Positions 1 to 5,004 of a stretch of DNA of 5,004 bases are shown here, piece by piece. The stretch's first letter is position 1; every line of letters starts with the position of its first letter. This DNA comes from Pseudomonadota bacterium. Its GTDB lineage: Bacteria > Pseudomonadota > Gammaproteobacteria > Burkholderiales > Casimicrobiaceae. Made by a program: the position numbers and the translations under genes. Under the pieces are notes generated by a model. That model did no database searches, was not told the origin of the DNA, and worked only from the letters and a program-made list of their open reading frames with translations. Location of the stretch: positions 1-5,004 of the forward strand of contig JAKLIE010000187.1 of assembly GCA_022709775.1 (NCBI GenBank), in the 5' to 3' direction.

Positions 1-173
1 CGGAAGCCCTGCGCCGCAAGCCCGCAAGCGATCGCGCGCACTTCGTCGGCGACCTCCCGCCAGGTCCAGGTCTGCCAGATGCCCAGGTCCTTCTCGCGCA
101 CGGCCGGCTCGCCTCCGCGCAACTCGACCTGGCGCAGCAGCAGCCCGGGAAGCGTGTCGAGGCCGGCCGTCAT
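1..173 (-). CDS. AMP-dependent acyl-CoA synthetase, N-terminal fragment
   Basis: This frame is open from an ATG at 173 to the window edge and gives 57 residues, so only the N-terminus is seen. Residues 22-40 carry EPAVREKDLGIWQTWTW, the opening strand pattern typical of the ANL (AMP-binding) acyl-CoA synthetases, followed by a helix (about 39-54) ending in GLAAQGF, where these proteins usually read GLxxLG. The family activates a carboxylate with ATP to an acyl-adenylate and then to acyl-CoA; the ATP-binding motifs lie outside the window, so activity and substrate cannot be judged. Codon third positions are strongly G/C, as in the neighbours. No clear Shine-Dalgarno precedes the ATG and no closer in-frame start is seen upstream. 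It lies 134 bases after the crotonase gene in the same direction, so it may be the next operon gene or have its own promoter. It would logically supply the CoA thioester for the downstream enzymes. Confidence 0.85.
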   Translation of the reverse strand, partial: MTAGLDTLPGLLLRQVELRGGEPAVREKDLGIWQTWTWREVADEVRAIACGLAAQGF

Positions 174-307
174 GGGCGACCGGCGCCGCGTACGGCCCGC
201 GGAGGGGACGAACGGGCTCCATCGCGATCGTTCGCGGCACTTGTCGGACCGCCACGGCTCATGGCATGAATCCCATCCTCGGGCGCTCGTCGATCACGCG
301 AATCGGG
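174..307. other. 134-base intergenic gap before the synthetase
   Basis: This is the largest non-coding stretch in the window. I see no convincing promoter boxes or rho-independent terminator. A short inverted repeat (5-base arms at 223-227 and 232-236, 4-base loop) and an odd palindrome at 259-269 (TCATGGCATGA) are present, but both are too short to call in GC-rich DNA. An internal promoter or processing site here is possible but not shown. Confidence 0.4.
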
Positions 308-1129
308 TCAGCTGAAACGGGAGAAGTCCGCCTTGCGCTTCTCGAGGAACGCCGCGAACGCCTCCCTGGCTTCCGCGGACTCCAGGCGTTCTCGAAACTG
401 CGCCGACTCGACGCTGATCGCCTCCTCGATTTCCGAACGAAACGCGCGCCGCATCAGCGCCTTGGACGTGCGAACGGCGGCGGGTGGCTTCGCCGCCAGC
501 TTTCGCGCCTGCCCACGCGCGTGCTCGATCACCTCGGCGTCAGGCAATACCTTGCCGACGATCCCGCACGCCGCCGCCGTCTGTGCGTCGAAAGGCTCGC
601 CCAGCAGCAGGAGCTCGGCCGCACGCGCGTGTCCGACCATGAGCGGGAGAAGGAGGCTGGACCCTGCTTCCGGACAGAGGCCGAGATTCACGAAAGGAAG
701 CGCGAACACCGCACTCTGCCCGGCGTACACGAGATCGCAATGCAGGAGCATCGTCGCCCCGACGCCGATGCACGCGCCGTTCACCGCGGCCACGATCGGC
801 TTGGAGACCGCGCTTATCGTGCGCACGAAGCGAAACGCCGGATGGGCGTCGTCGAGCGCGGGCTGCTGCAGGAAATCCTGGAGGTCGTTGCCGCTCGTGT
901 ACACGTCCGGCTGGCCGCGCAGCAGCACGACGCGAACGTCGGCCCGCCGGTCCGCCTCCGCGAGCGCCGAGGTCAGCCCCTCGTACATCGCGACGGTCAG
1001 GGCGTTCTTCTTGGCCGGCCGGCGCATCTCGATCTCGAGCACGCCGCCCGAGGCCGTGACGACGATCGGCGCCTCCCCGACGGCGTCCGCACGCCCCTTC
1101 GTCGCCGCGGCCGACGCGCCGCCGGTCAT
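308..1129 (-). CDS. Crotonase family, likely enoyl-CoA isomerase
   Basis: 273 residues, usual crotonase length. The fold signature is clear: the first oxyanion-hole loop is YTSGNDLQDF (residues 77-86), the second is NGACIGVG (117-124), followed by CDLVYAG (131-137). By alignment with rat mitochondrial enoyl-CoA hydratase, the two catalytic glutamates E144 and E164 are replaced by T126 and F146. Instead the stretch PFVNLGLCPEAGSS (145-158) matches the delta3,delta2-enoyl-CoA isomerase type (human ECI2/PECI, yeast Eci1), in which the glutamate of the PE pair, here E154, is the proton shuttle. I therefore prefer isomerase over hydratase; another crotonase reaction is possible. The first ~20 residues are a low-complexity Ala/Gly leader. 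The ATG overlaps the stop of the mutase small subunit as ATGA (1126-1129), with no strong Shine-Dalgarno, which points to translational coupling. Likely cytoplasmic, acting on unsaturated acyl-CoA in the cassette. Confidence 0.87.
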   Translation of the reverse strand: MTGGASAAATKGRADAVGEAPIVVTASGGVLEIEMRRPAKKNALTVAMYEGLTSALAEADRRADVRVVLLRGQPDVYTSGNDLQDFLQQPALDDAHPAFRFVRTISAVSKPIVAAVNGACIGVGATMLLHCDLVYAGQSAVFALPFVNLGLCPEAGSSLLLPLMVGHARAAELLLLGEPFDAQTAAACGIVGKVLPDAEVIEHARGQARKLAAKPPAAVRTSKALMRRAFRSEIEEAISVESAQFRERLESAEAREAFAAFLEKRKADFSRFS

Positions 1130-1539
1130 ACGGCCGGCACGCGGTGCGGCCGGACGTTCGCCCGGACGAACTCGACCACCGAGTCCGCGGACGAGCCGGG
1201 ACCGAAGATCCCCTTGACGCCCATCGCGCGCATGACCTCGAAGTCGCGCTCGGGGATCACGCCGCCGAATACGACGAGCACGTCCGCCTTGCCGTTTTCC
1301 CTGAGCCTGCTCGTGAGCTCCCGCGCGACCGGGATGTGCCCCTCGACCGAGCTCGAGATGCCGACGACGTCGACGTCCTCCTGGATCGCCGCGTCGAGGA
1401 CGTCCCTCGGCTCCAGGAAGTTCATGAAGATGACCTCCATGCCGGCCTCGCGCAGCTTGGTTGCGAGGTAGCGGACGCCGCGGTCGTGGGCGTCCATCGT
1501 TCCCTTGCCTAGCAGGACGCGAATCTTGCGCTGGTCCAT
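1126..1539 (-). CDS. Cobalamin-binding small subunit of acyl-CoA mutase
   Basis: 137 residues, the size of the stand-alone B12 subunits IcmB and HcmB (about 136). Residues 12-21 hold K-x-x-x-D-x-H-x-x-G (K12, D16, H18, G21), the base-off/His-on motif in which H18 ligates cobalt from below; K12 matches K604 of Propionibacterium methylmalonyl-CoA mutase. FGGVIP (91-96) and IFGPGS (111-116) are the expected Rossmann-like loop motifs. The usual S-x-L motif reads SSS (62-64), so its Leu is replaced by Ser. The protein should pair with the large subunit encoded just upstream to make an adenosylcobalamin mutase. The start ATG at 1539 is preceded by GGAGAA at a 6-base spacing. This frame stays open far upstream inside the large-subunit gene, but family alignment and the ribosome site fix the start here. 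The stop overlaps the next gene by 4 bases. Confidence 0.95.
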   Translation of the reverse strand: MDQRKIRVLLGKGTMDAHDRGVRYLATKLREAGMEVIFMNFLEPRDVLDAAIQEDVDVVGISSSVEGHIPVARELTSRLRENGKADVLVVFGGVIPERDFEVMRAMGVKGIFGPGSSADSVVEFVRANVRPHRVPAV

Positions 1540-1545
1540 CGTCGG

Positions 1546-1551
1546 TTCTCC
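1546..1551 (-). promoter_or_regulatory. Ribosome binding site of mutase small subunit
   Basis: GGAGAA on the minus strand, 6 bases before the ATG at 1539. It decides the start of the small subunit, whose frame is otherwise open for a long way upstream. It sits in the 68-base spacer after the large-subunit stop. Confidence 0.7.
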
Positions 1552-1607
1552 GATGCCTGGGTTGGCGGCGCGATCGCGCGCCGCGGTGTTCGATGTCGGT
1601 GCGTCCT

Positions 1608-3347
1608 TCAGTGCGGCGGCGCCCAGCCGAGGTGCTGCTTGAGCACCCCCATGAGCTCTCCGGTCGTCGCGTCGGCGTCGGAAGCCTCGACCATCGCCGG
1701 GATCAGCCCGCCGACTTCGCCGGCCTTGAAACGCTCGGTCGCCCGGTGCACCTCGGCCATCGCCGCCTCCCACTTCGCGCGGTCGCGGCCGGCGCGGAGC
1801 GCCTTCACGCGCTCGACAGCGATGCGTTCGGACTCGGGGTTCACCTTGAACACCTCGACTTCCTGCATCTCGTCGGACACGTGCTTGTTGACGCCGACCA
1901 GGATGCGCTCCTTCGCGTCCACCTGATCGCGCCAGCGCAGCGCGCTCGCCTCGATCTGCGCCCGGACGTAGTCGTGGCACTTGTGGTAGCCGCCGCGCTT
2001 CTCGACCTCGTCGAAGATCTTCAGCGCGGCCGCCTCGATCTGGTTCGTGAGTGCCTCGACGTAATAGGAGCCGCCCAGCGGATCCGCGACGCGCGTCAGG
2101 CCGCTCTCCTCCTGGATGATCTGCTGGATGCGCAGCGCCATCGTCGCCGAGTGCTCGGTGGGAATCGCGAGCGCCTCGTCGAACGTGCTGACCTCCATCG
2201 CCTGTACTCCCGCGAGTGCGGCGCCGAAGGCGTGAAGCGTGGTCCGGATCAGGTTGTTGAGCGGCTGCTGCGCGGTGAGCACCGCGCCCGACGTGTGCGT
2301 GTGGATGCGCACGTGCATGCTGCGCGGGTCGCGCGCGCCCAGCTCGTGGCACTTGCGCGCCCAGATGCGCCGCAGCGCCCGGATCTTGCAGACCTCCTCG
2401 AAGAAGTCGTTCGCCTGCGAGATCTGGAATCCGAAGCGGCCGAGGAACACGTCCGGGTCGAGCCCCTTCGCGATGCACCCGCGCGCGTAGTCGATGCCGG
2501 CCGCCGCGGTGAACGCCACCTCCTGCACCGCGGTCGAACCCGCCTCCTCCATCCCGTAGCCGAAGAGGTTGAGCGTGTTCCAGCGCGGCATCCGTTTCGT
2601 GCAGAACGCAATCAGCTCCGCGGCGAGATCCATCCCCGCCTTGGGCGGGAAGCAGGTCATGCCGACGTACGCGCTCTGGTAGTACCAGCTCATCGAGTTC
2701 CCGCCCAGCTTCTCCCACGGCACGCCGCGCCGGCGTGCGTAGGCGAGGTAGTGCGCGAGCACCGGCAGGTTCTCGTAGTACGAGATGTGCACGACGTTCA
2801 TCTTGTCGAGCGCCAGGCCGTCGAACAGGCGCGCGTTGTCCTCGCGCGAATAGACGGCCATGCCGCACTGCCCGACGCGGCCCTCGGCGGCCGGATGGTC
2901 GGGGTCGAGCCCCTCGTGCGACACCAGGTCGTAGACGAGGTTGTAGAACGTGTTGCCGAAGTAGCCGGTCATCCCCTGCGCCTGCAGGTAATCCATCCGG
3001 CGGCGGGTCTCCTCCGGGAGCCCGTATCCGATCACCGGCTGGTTCGCCCATGGCATGAACTGGTACTGCGCCGCGTTGAGCCCGCGCGTGAACGGGAACA
3101 GCCCCGGCGCGGCCAGCATGCTCGCCGGCTCGGCGGCATCGTGCGGGAAATACGCGGGCTTGAGCGGAAGGCCGGAATCGGTGCGCGCGACGTAGGCCGC
3201 GGGATCGACGCCGAACTTCCTGGCGATCTGGTCGAACTTCGCGCGCCACTCGCGCTCGAGCTCGCGCGACGCCGCGACGAACTCCGGCGAATACGCCGTC
3301 GCCGCCGCGGACGCGTCGGCCTTGCCCTCCTGGTCGGTCACCTGCAT
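1608..3347 (-). CDS. Divergent B12-dependent acyl-CoA mutase large subunit
   Basis: 579 residues, the length of separate large subunits such as IcmA and HcmA (about 560-570), with no fused B12 domain. Conserved family marks: FPFTRG (84-89), DPDHP (148-152), RWNTLN (255-260), EEAGSTAVQE (267-276), THTSGAVLTAQQPLNN (350-365), TFDEALAIPTE (388-398), DPLGGSYYVEALT (422-434) and GVNK (485-488). This is the TIM-barrel catalytic part that generates the adenosyl radical with the small subunit and moves a group between neighbouring carbons of an acyl-CoA. Aligned to Propionibacterium methylmalonyl-CoA mutase, R82, T85, R87, Y89 become M98, A101, Q103, V105; H244 becomes G265; Q330 becomes H351; and no arginine exists between L214 and P235 where R207 belongs. 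Y243, N236 and E247 are kept (Y264, N257, E268). About nine extra residues lie near 127-138. Hence it is very unlikely to be a methylmalonyl-CoA mutase; the substrate is unknown. The ATG at 3347 has a strong Shine-Dalgarno. Confidence 0.92.
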   Translation of the reverse strand: MQVTDQEGKADASAAATAYSPEFVAASRELEREWRAKFDQIARKFGVDPAAYVARTDSGLPLKPAYFPHDAAEPASMLAAPGLFPFTRGLNAAQYQFMPWANQPVIGYGLPEETRRRMDYLQAQGMTGYFGNTFYNLVYDLVSHEGLDPDHPAAEGRVGQCGMAVYSREDNARLFDGLALDKMNVVHISYYENLPVLAHYLAYARRRGVPWEKLGGNSMSWYYQSAYVGMTCFPPKAGMDLAAELIAFCTKRMPRWNTLNLFGYGMEEAGSTAVQEVAFTAAAGIDYARGCIAKGLDPDVFLGRFGFQISQANDFFEEVCKIRALRRIWARKCHELGARDPRSMHVRIHTHTSGAVLTAQQPLNNLIRTTLHAFGAALAGVQAMEVSTFDEALAIPTEHSATMALRIQQIIQEESGLTRVADPLGGSYYVEALTNQIEAAALKIFDEVEKRGGYHKCHDYVRAQIEASALRWRDQVDAKERILVGVNKHVSDEMQEVEVFKVNPESERIAVERVKALRAGRDRAKWEAAMAEVHRATERFKAGEVGGLIPAMVEASDADATTGELMGVLKQHLGWAPPH

Positions 3348-3354
3348 CGTCGTT

Positions 3355-3361
3355 CTCCTCC
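3355..3361 (-). promoter_or_regulatory. Ribosome binding site of mutase large subunit
   Basis: GGAGGAG on the minus strand, 7 bases before the ATG at 3347, in the 37-base spacer after the thiolase stop. It is the strongest Shine-Dalgarno in the window and fixes this start. Confidence 0.75.
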
Positions 3362-3384
3362 GGATACCGTGTCGTGCGGGACGT

Positions 3385-4578
3385 TCATTCGCAGAGCTCT
3401 ACGACGGCGGCGACGCCCATGCCGCCGCCGGCCCCGATCGTCGCCATCCCGTAGCGCGCGCCGGTGCGTCGCATCCCGTGGACCATCGTGACCACCGTGC
3501 GCGCGCCGCTGCAGCCGACCGGGTGGCCGAGCGCGATGCCGCCGCCGAGCGGGTTCACGCGGTCCAGCGGGATGCCGATCTCGCGGCACGACGAGAGCAC
3601 GACGGACGAGAACGCTTCGTTGATCTCCCACCATCCGATGTCGGCCGCCTCGATTCCCGCCCGCTCGAGCGCGACGCGGGCGGCGGGTCCAGGGCTCATG
3701 CAGATCATCCGCGGGTCGACGCCGACGCGCGCGGTCGAGAGCACGCGCGCGATGGGCTTCACGCCGAGCGCGCCGGCCTTCTCGCGCGACATGAGCATCA
3801 CGGCCGCCGCTCCGTCGCTCACGCCGGACGCGCTGCCCGCGGTGACCGTGCCGTCGGCGCCGAACGTGGGCGCGAGCTTCGACAGCGACTCGAGGCTGCA
3901 GTCCCGGCGGGGATGCTCGTCGACCATGAACCGGACCTCGCCCTTCCGTCCCTTGACGGTGAACGGCACGATCTCCTCGCGGAAGTGGCCGGCGTCGATC
4001 GCGGCGACCGCGAGCCGGTGCGAGCGCAGCGCGTACTCGTCCTGCTCGCTCCTCGGGATCCCGTAGGCCTTGGCGACGTGGTCGGCCGCCATGCCCATGT
4101 TGAATCGCCCGTAGCGGTAGGTCGACGCCGACCAGGTCGACTCCTCGAACTGGTCGACGACCTCGCTGTTGCCGCGACGGGTGCCCCAGCGGTGCCCGTG
4201 CAGCAGGAACGGCACCCCGCTCATGCTCTCGGTCCCGGCGGCGATCACGACGTCGGCCTCGCCCTGCGCGATCTCGCGCACCCCGCTGTTGAACGCCTCC
4301 AGCGACGACCCGCACGCGGCGTTCACCGCCGTCCCGGTGACCTCGAAGGGGAAGCCCGCCTCGAGCGCGCAGTAGCGGCCGATGTTGAGCGCCTGCGACG
4401 TCTGGTAGACCTGCCCGATGATGACGTTGTCGACCTCGGATGCCGGGACGCCCGCGCGCTTCACCACCTCGAGCAGCGGCGTCTGCACGAGCACGTGCGC
4501 CGGCACGTCCCGCAGCGTACCGCCGAACGTGCCCTGCGCCGTCCGGCACCCCGCCACGACCACCACTTCTCGCTTCAT
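3385..4578 (-). CDS. Thiolase family acyl-CoA acyltransferase, atypical
   Basis: 397 residues, full thiolase length. The nucleophile motif NAACGSS (86-92) gives C89, the same number as in the Zoogloea enzyme; NEAF is at 320-323 and GHPVGCSGAR at 351-360, giving H352. The usual C-terminal CxG (ATLCIGGG in biosynthetic and degradative thiolases) reads ATIGAGGG here (379-386), so the second catalytic cysteine is G382, encoded GGG. The family cleaves 3-ketoacyl-CoA with CoA or runs the reverse condensation. C89 and H352 are present, so acyl transfer is plausible, but the usual acid/base cysteine is missing; C356 is a known natural variant of GHPxGASGAR rather than a proven substitute. It follows the dehydrogenase stop by 7 bases, with a Shine-Dalgarno overlapping that stop, as expected for enzymes of successive beta-oxidation steps. 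The start MKREVVVVAGCRTAQGTFGG is the standard thiolase N-terminus. Confidence 0.92.
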   Translation of the reverse strand: MKREVVVVAGCRTAQGTFGGTLRDVPAHVLVQTPLLEVVKRAGVPASEVDNVIIGQVYQTSQALNIGRYCALEAGFPFEVTGTAVNAACGSSLEAFNSGVREIAQGEADVVIAAGTESMSGVPFLLHGHRWGTRRGNSEVVDQFEESTWSASTYRYGRFNMGMAADHVAKAYGIPRSEQDEYALRSHRLAVAAIDAGHFREEIVPFTVKGRKGEVRFMVDEHPRRDCSLESLSKLAPTFGADGTVTAGSASGVSDGAAAVMLMSREKAGALGVKPIARVLSTARVGVDPRMICMSPGPAARVALERAGIEAADIGWWEINEAFSSVVLSSCREIGIPLDRVNPLGGGIALGHPVGCSGARTVVTMVHGMRRTGARYGMATIGAGGGMGVAAVVELCE

Positions 4579-4581
4579 CGG

Positions 4582-4587
4582 TTCCTC
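4582..4587 (-). promoter_or_regulatory. Ribosome binding site of thiolase
   Basis: GAGGAA on the minus strand, 3 bases (5 from the GAGG core) before the thiolase ATG at 4578. It overlaps the dehydrogenase stop TGA (4588-4586), so ribosomes finishing the dehydrogenase would end on it. This suggests coupled translation. Confidence 0.6.
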
Positions 4588-5004
4588 ACTTGGATTCGAT
4601 CCCGTAGTAGTCGTACCAGCCGCCGCGGCTGCCGGGCTTCAGGTTCGGCGCGCCCCGGAATCCGGAGGTGAACACCTTCCGTGCGACCGGCGGGATCGCG
4701 TAACGCTCGCCCAGCGTCTCGTGCAGGTATTCCTGCGCGTGGTACCAGGCGTCGAACGACGCGGTCTTGTCGAGCAGTTCGAACACGCCCATCGGCCAGC
4801 CCAGCCCGGTCCTGCACATCTCGTCGACGTCGCGGATCCCGCAGATGCCTTCCTGGACCGCCCGCATCGCCTCCGCCGCGAAGAGATTGACGAACCGCGT
4901 CATGAAGAACCCGGGCGAGTCACGCACGACGACCGGTTTCTTGCCGATCGCGACGAGGTAGCGGACGATGCGTTCGGCGGCCCAGGGAGCCGAGCGGTCG
5001 GCCC
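4586..5004 (-). CDS. 3-hydroxyacyl-CoA dehydrogenase, C-terminal part
   Basis: The frame enters open at 5004 and runs 139 codons to TGA at 4588-4586, so the 5' end is outside the window. The visible part starts at the end of the NAD-binding domain (IGKKPVVVRDSPGFF, fragment residues 19-33) and covers the C-terminal dimerisation domain: GLGWPMGVFELLD, then SGFRGAPNLKPGSRGGWYDY near the end, where the family normally reads LGRKSGRGFYDY. The family oxidises (S)-3-hydroxyacyl-CoA to 3-ketoacyl-CoA with NAD+, one step before thiolase, which is the next gene. The catalytic His and Glu lie upstream and cannot be checked. At the position of Asn208 of the human enzyme (normally GF-x-x-N-R) the codon encodes Thr (GFFMTR, fragment residue 35, bases 4900-4898). 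A GTG at 4927 lies inside the domain and is not the true start. Confidence 0.92.
   Translation of the reverse strand, partial: ADRSAPWAAERIVRYLVAIGKKPVVVRDSPGFFMTRFVNLFAAEAMRAVQEGICGIRDVDEMCRTGLGWPMGVFELLDKTASFDAWYHAQEYLHETLGERYAIPPVARKVFTSGFRGAPNLKPGSRGGWYDYYGIESK

Larger units (their letters stand above)
308..5004 (-). other. Predicted acyl-CoA catabolic operon
   Basis: Five same-strand genes with gaps of 7, 37, 68 and -4 bases: dehydrogenase, thiolase, mutase large subunit, mutase small subunit, crotonase. The synthetase 134 bases later may belong too. No promoter or terminator is visible inside the run, so the control region is expected beyond 5004. The gene content combines three beta-oxidation-type enzymes with a B12 carbon-skeleton mutase, which suggests breakdown of a branched or otherwise blocked acyl-CoA. 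No G-protein chaperone of the MeaB/ArgK type, which often accompanies B12 mutases, is present in this window. Confidence 0.75.

Noticed and set aside
223..236. Inverted repeat CGCGA-TCGT-TCGCG in the gap before the synthetase
   Set aside because: The arms are only 5 bases with no run of T on either side, too weak for a terminator or regulator site.
170..262. Small minus-strand frame of 30 codons whose TGA overlaps the synthetase ATG as ATGA
   Set aside because: It has a plausible purine-rich upstream stretch, but the third-position G/C is only about 60 percent, well below the neighbours, and the product is low-complexity Arg/Gly/Pro. Chance is the better explanation.
1568..1579. Perfect 12-base palindrome GCGCGATCGCGC in the spacer between the mutase subunits
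   Set aside because: It can form only a 4-base stem with a 4-base loop, lacks a T-tract, and such GC palindromes are common by chance in this composition. Not called as terminator or operator.
1126..3249. A single minus-strand frame that would give a 707-residue protein ending in the B12 domain
   Set aside because: Only the last 137 codons resemble a protein family. Upstream of 1539 this frame is an out-of-phase reading of the mutase large subunit, and a good ribosome site marks the internal start.
1608..3347. Annotation as methylmalonyl-CoA mutase (mutB/scpA)
   Set aside because: Overall homology is clear, but the R207 and H244 equivalents and the CoA-tunnel residues are missing, so assigning that substrate or symbol would be unsafe.
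1461..3491. Very long open frame on the plus strand (676 codons) opposite the mutase genes
   Set aside because: It is antisense to a gene with full-length family homology, is Arg/Leu/Asp/His-rich in the manner of GC-driven shadow frames, and shows no recognisable domain. The same applies to plus-strand frames 266-1471 and 3322-4671.

Overview
The window is about two-thirds G+C and densely coded, and every gene I can support lies on the minus strand. It reads as part of a catabolic acyl-CoA operon from a high-GC bacterium. Gene families and style resemble a Betaproteobacterium or a similar environmental Gram-negative, but nothing here fixes the taxon. There are no RNA genes, mobile elements, CRISPR arrays or long repeats that I can see.

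In transcription order (right to left) the layout is: the C-terminal half of a 3-hydroxyacyl-CoA dehydrogenase (enters at 5004, ends 4586); a complete thiolase (4578-3385); a complete B12-dependent acyl-CoA mutase large subunit (3347-1608); its separate cobalamin-binding small subunit (1539-1126); a crotonase-family protein that resembles delta3,delta2-enoyl-CoA isomerases (1129-308); then, after a 134-base gap, the first 57 codons of an AMP-dependent acyl-CoA synthetase that leaves the window at position 1. Spacings are 7, 37, 68, -4 and 134 bases, so at least the first five genes look like one operon. Its promoter must lie beyond 5004.

The simplest joint role is this: the synthetase activates a carboxylic acid to its CoA thioester, the mutase rearranges a branched carbon skeleton, and the isomerase/hydratase, dehydrogenase and thiolase finish a beta-oxidation-like breakdown. 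The substrate is unknown. The main interest is the mutase. Its B12 subunit keeps the base-off histidine motif, but the large subunit has lost the residues that methylmalonyl-CoA mutase uses to hold CoA and substrate (equivalents of R82, T85, R87, Y89, R207, H244) and carries an aromatic insertion in the barrel. Three neighbours also depart from textbook active sites: the thiolase has Gly in place of the CxG cysteine, the crotonase lacks both hydratase glutamates, and the dehydrogenase has Thr at the usual Asn. Together this suggests a specialised cassette built around an uncharacterised adenosylcobalamin mutase. All alignments were made by eye from remembered family sequences.
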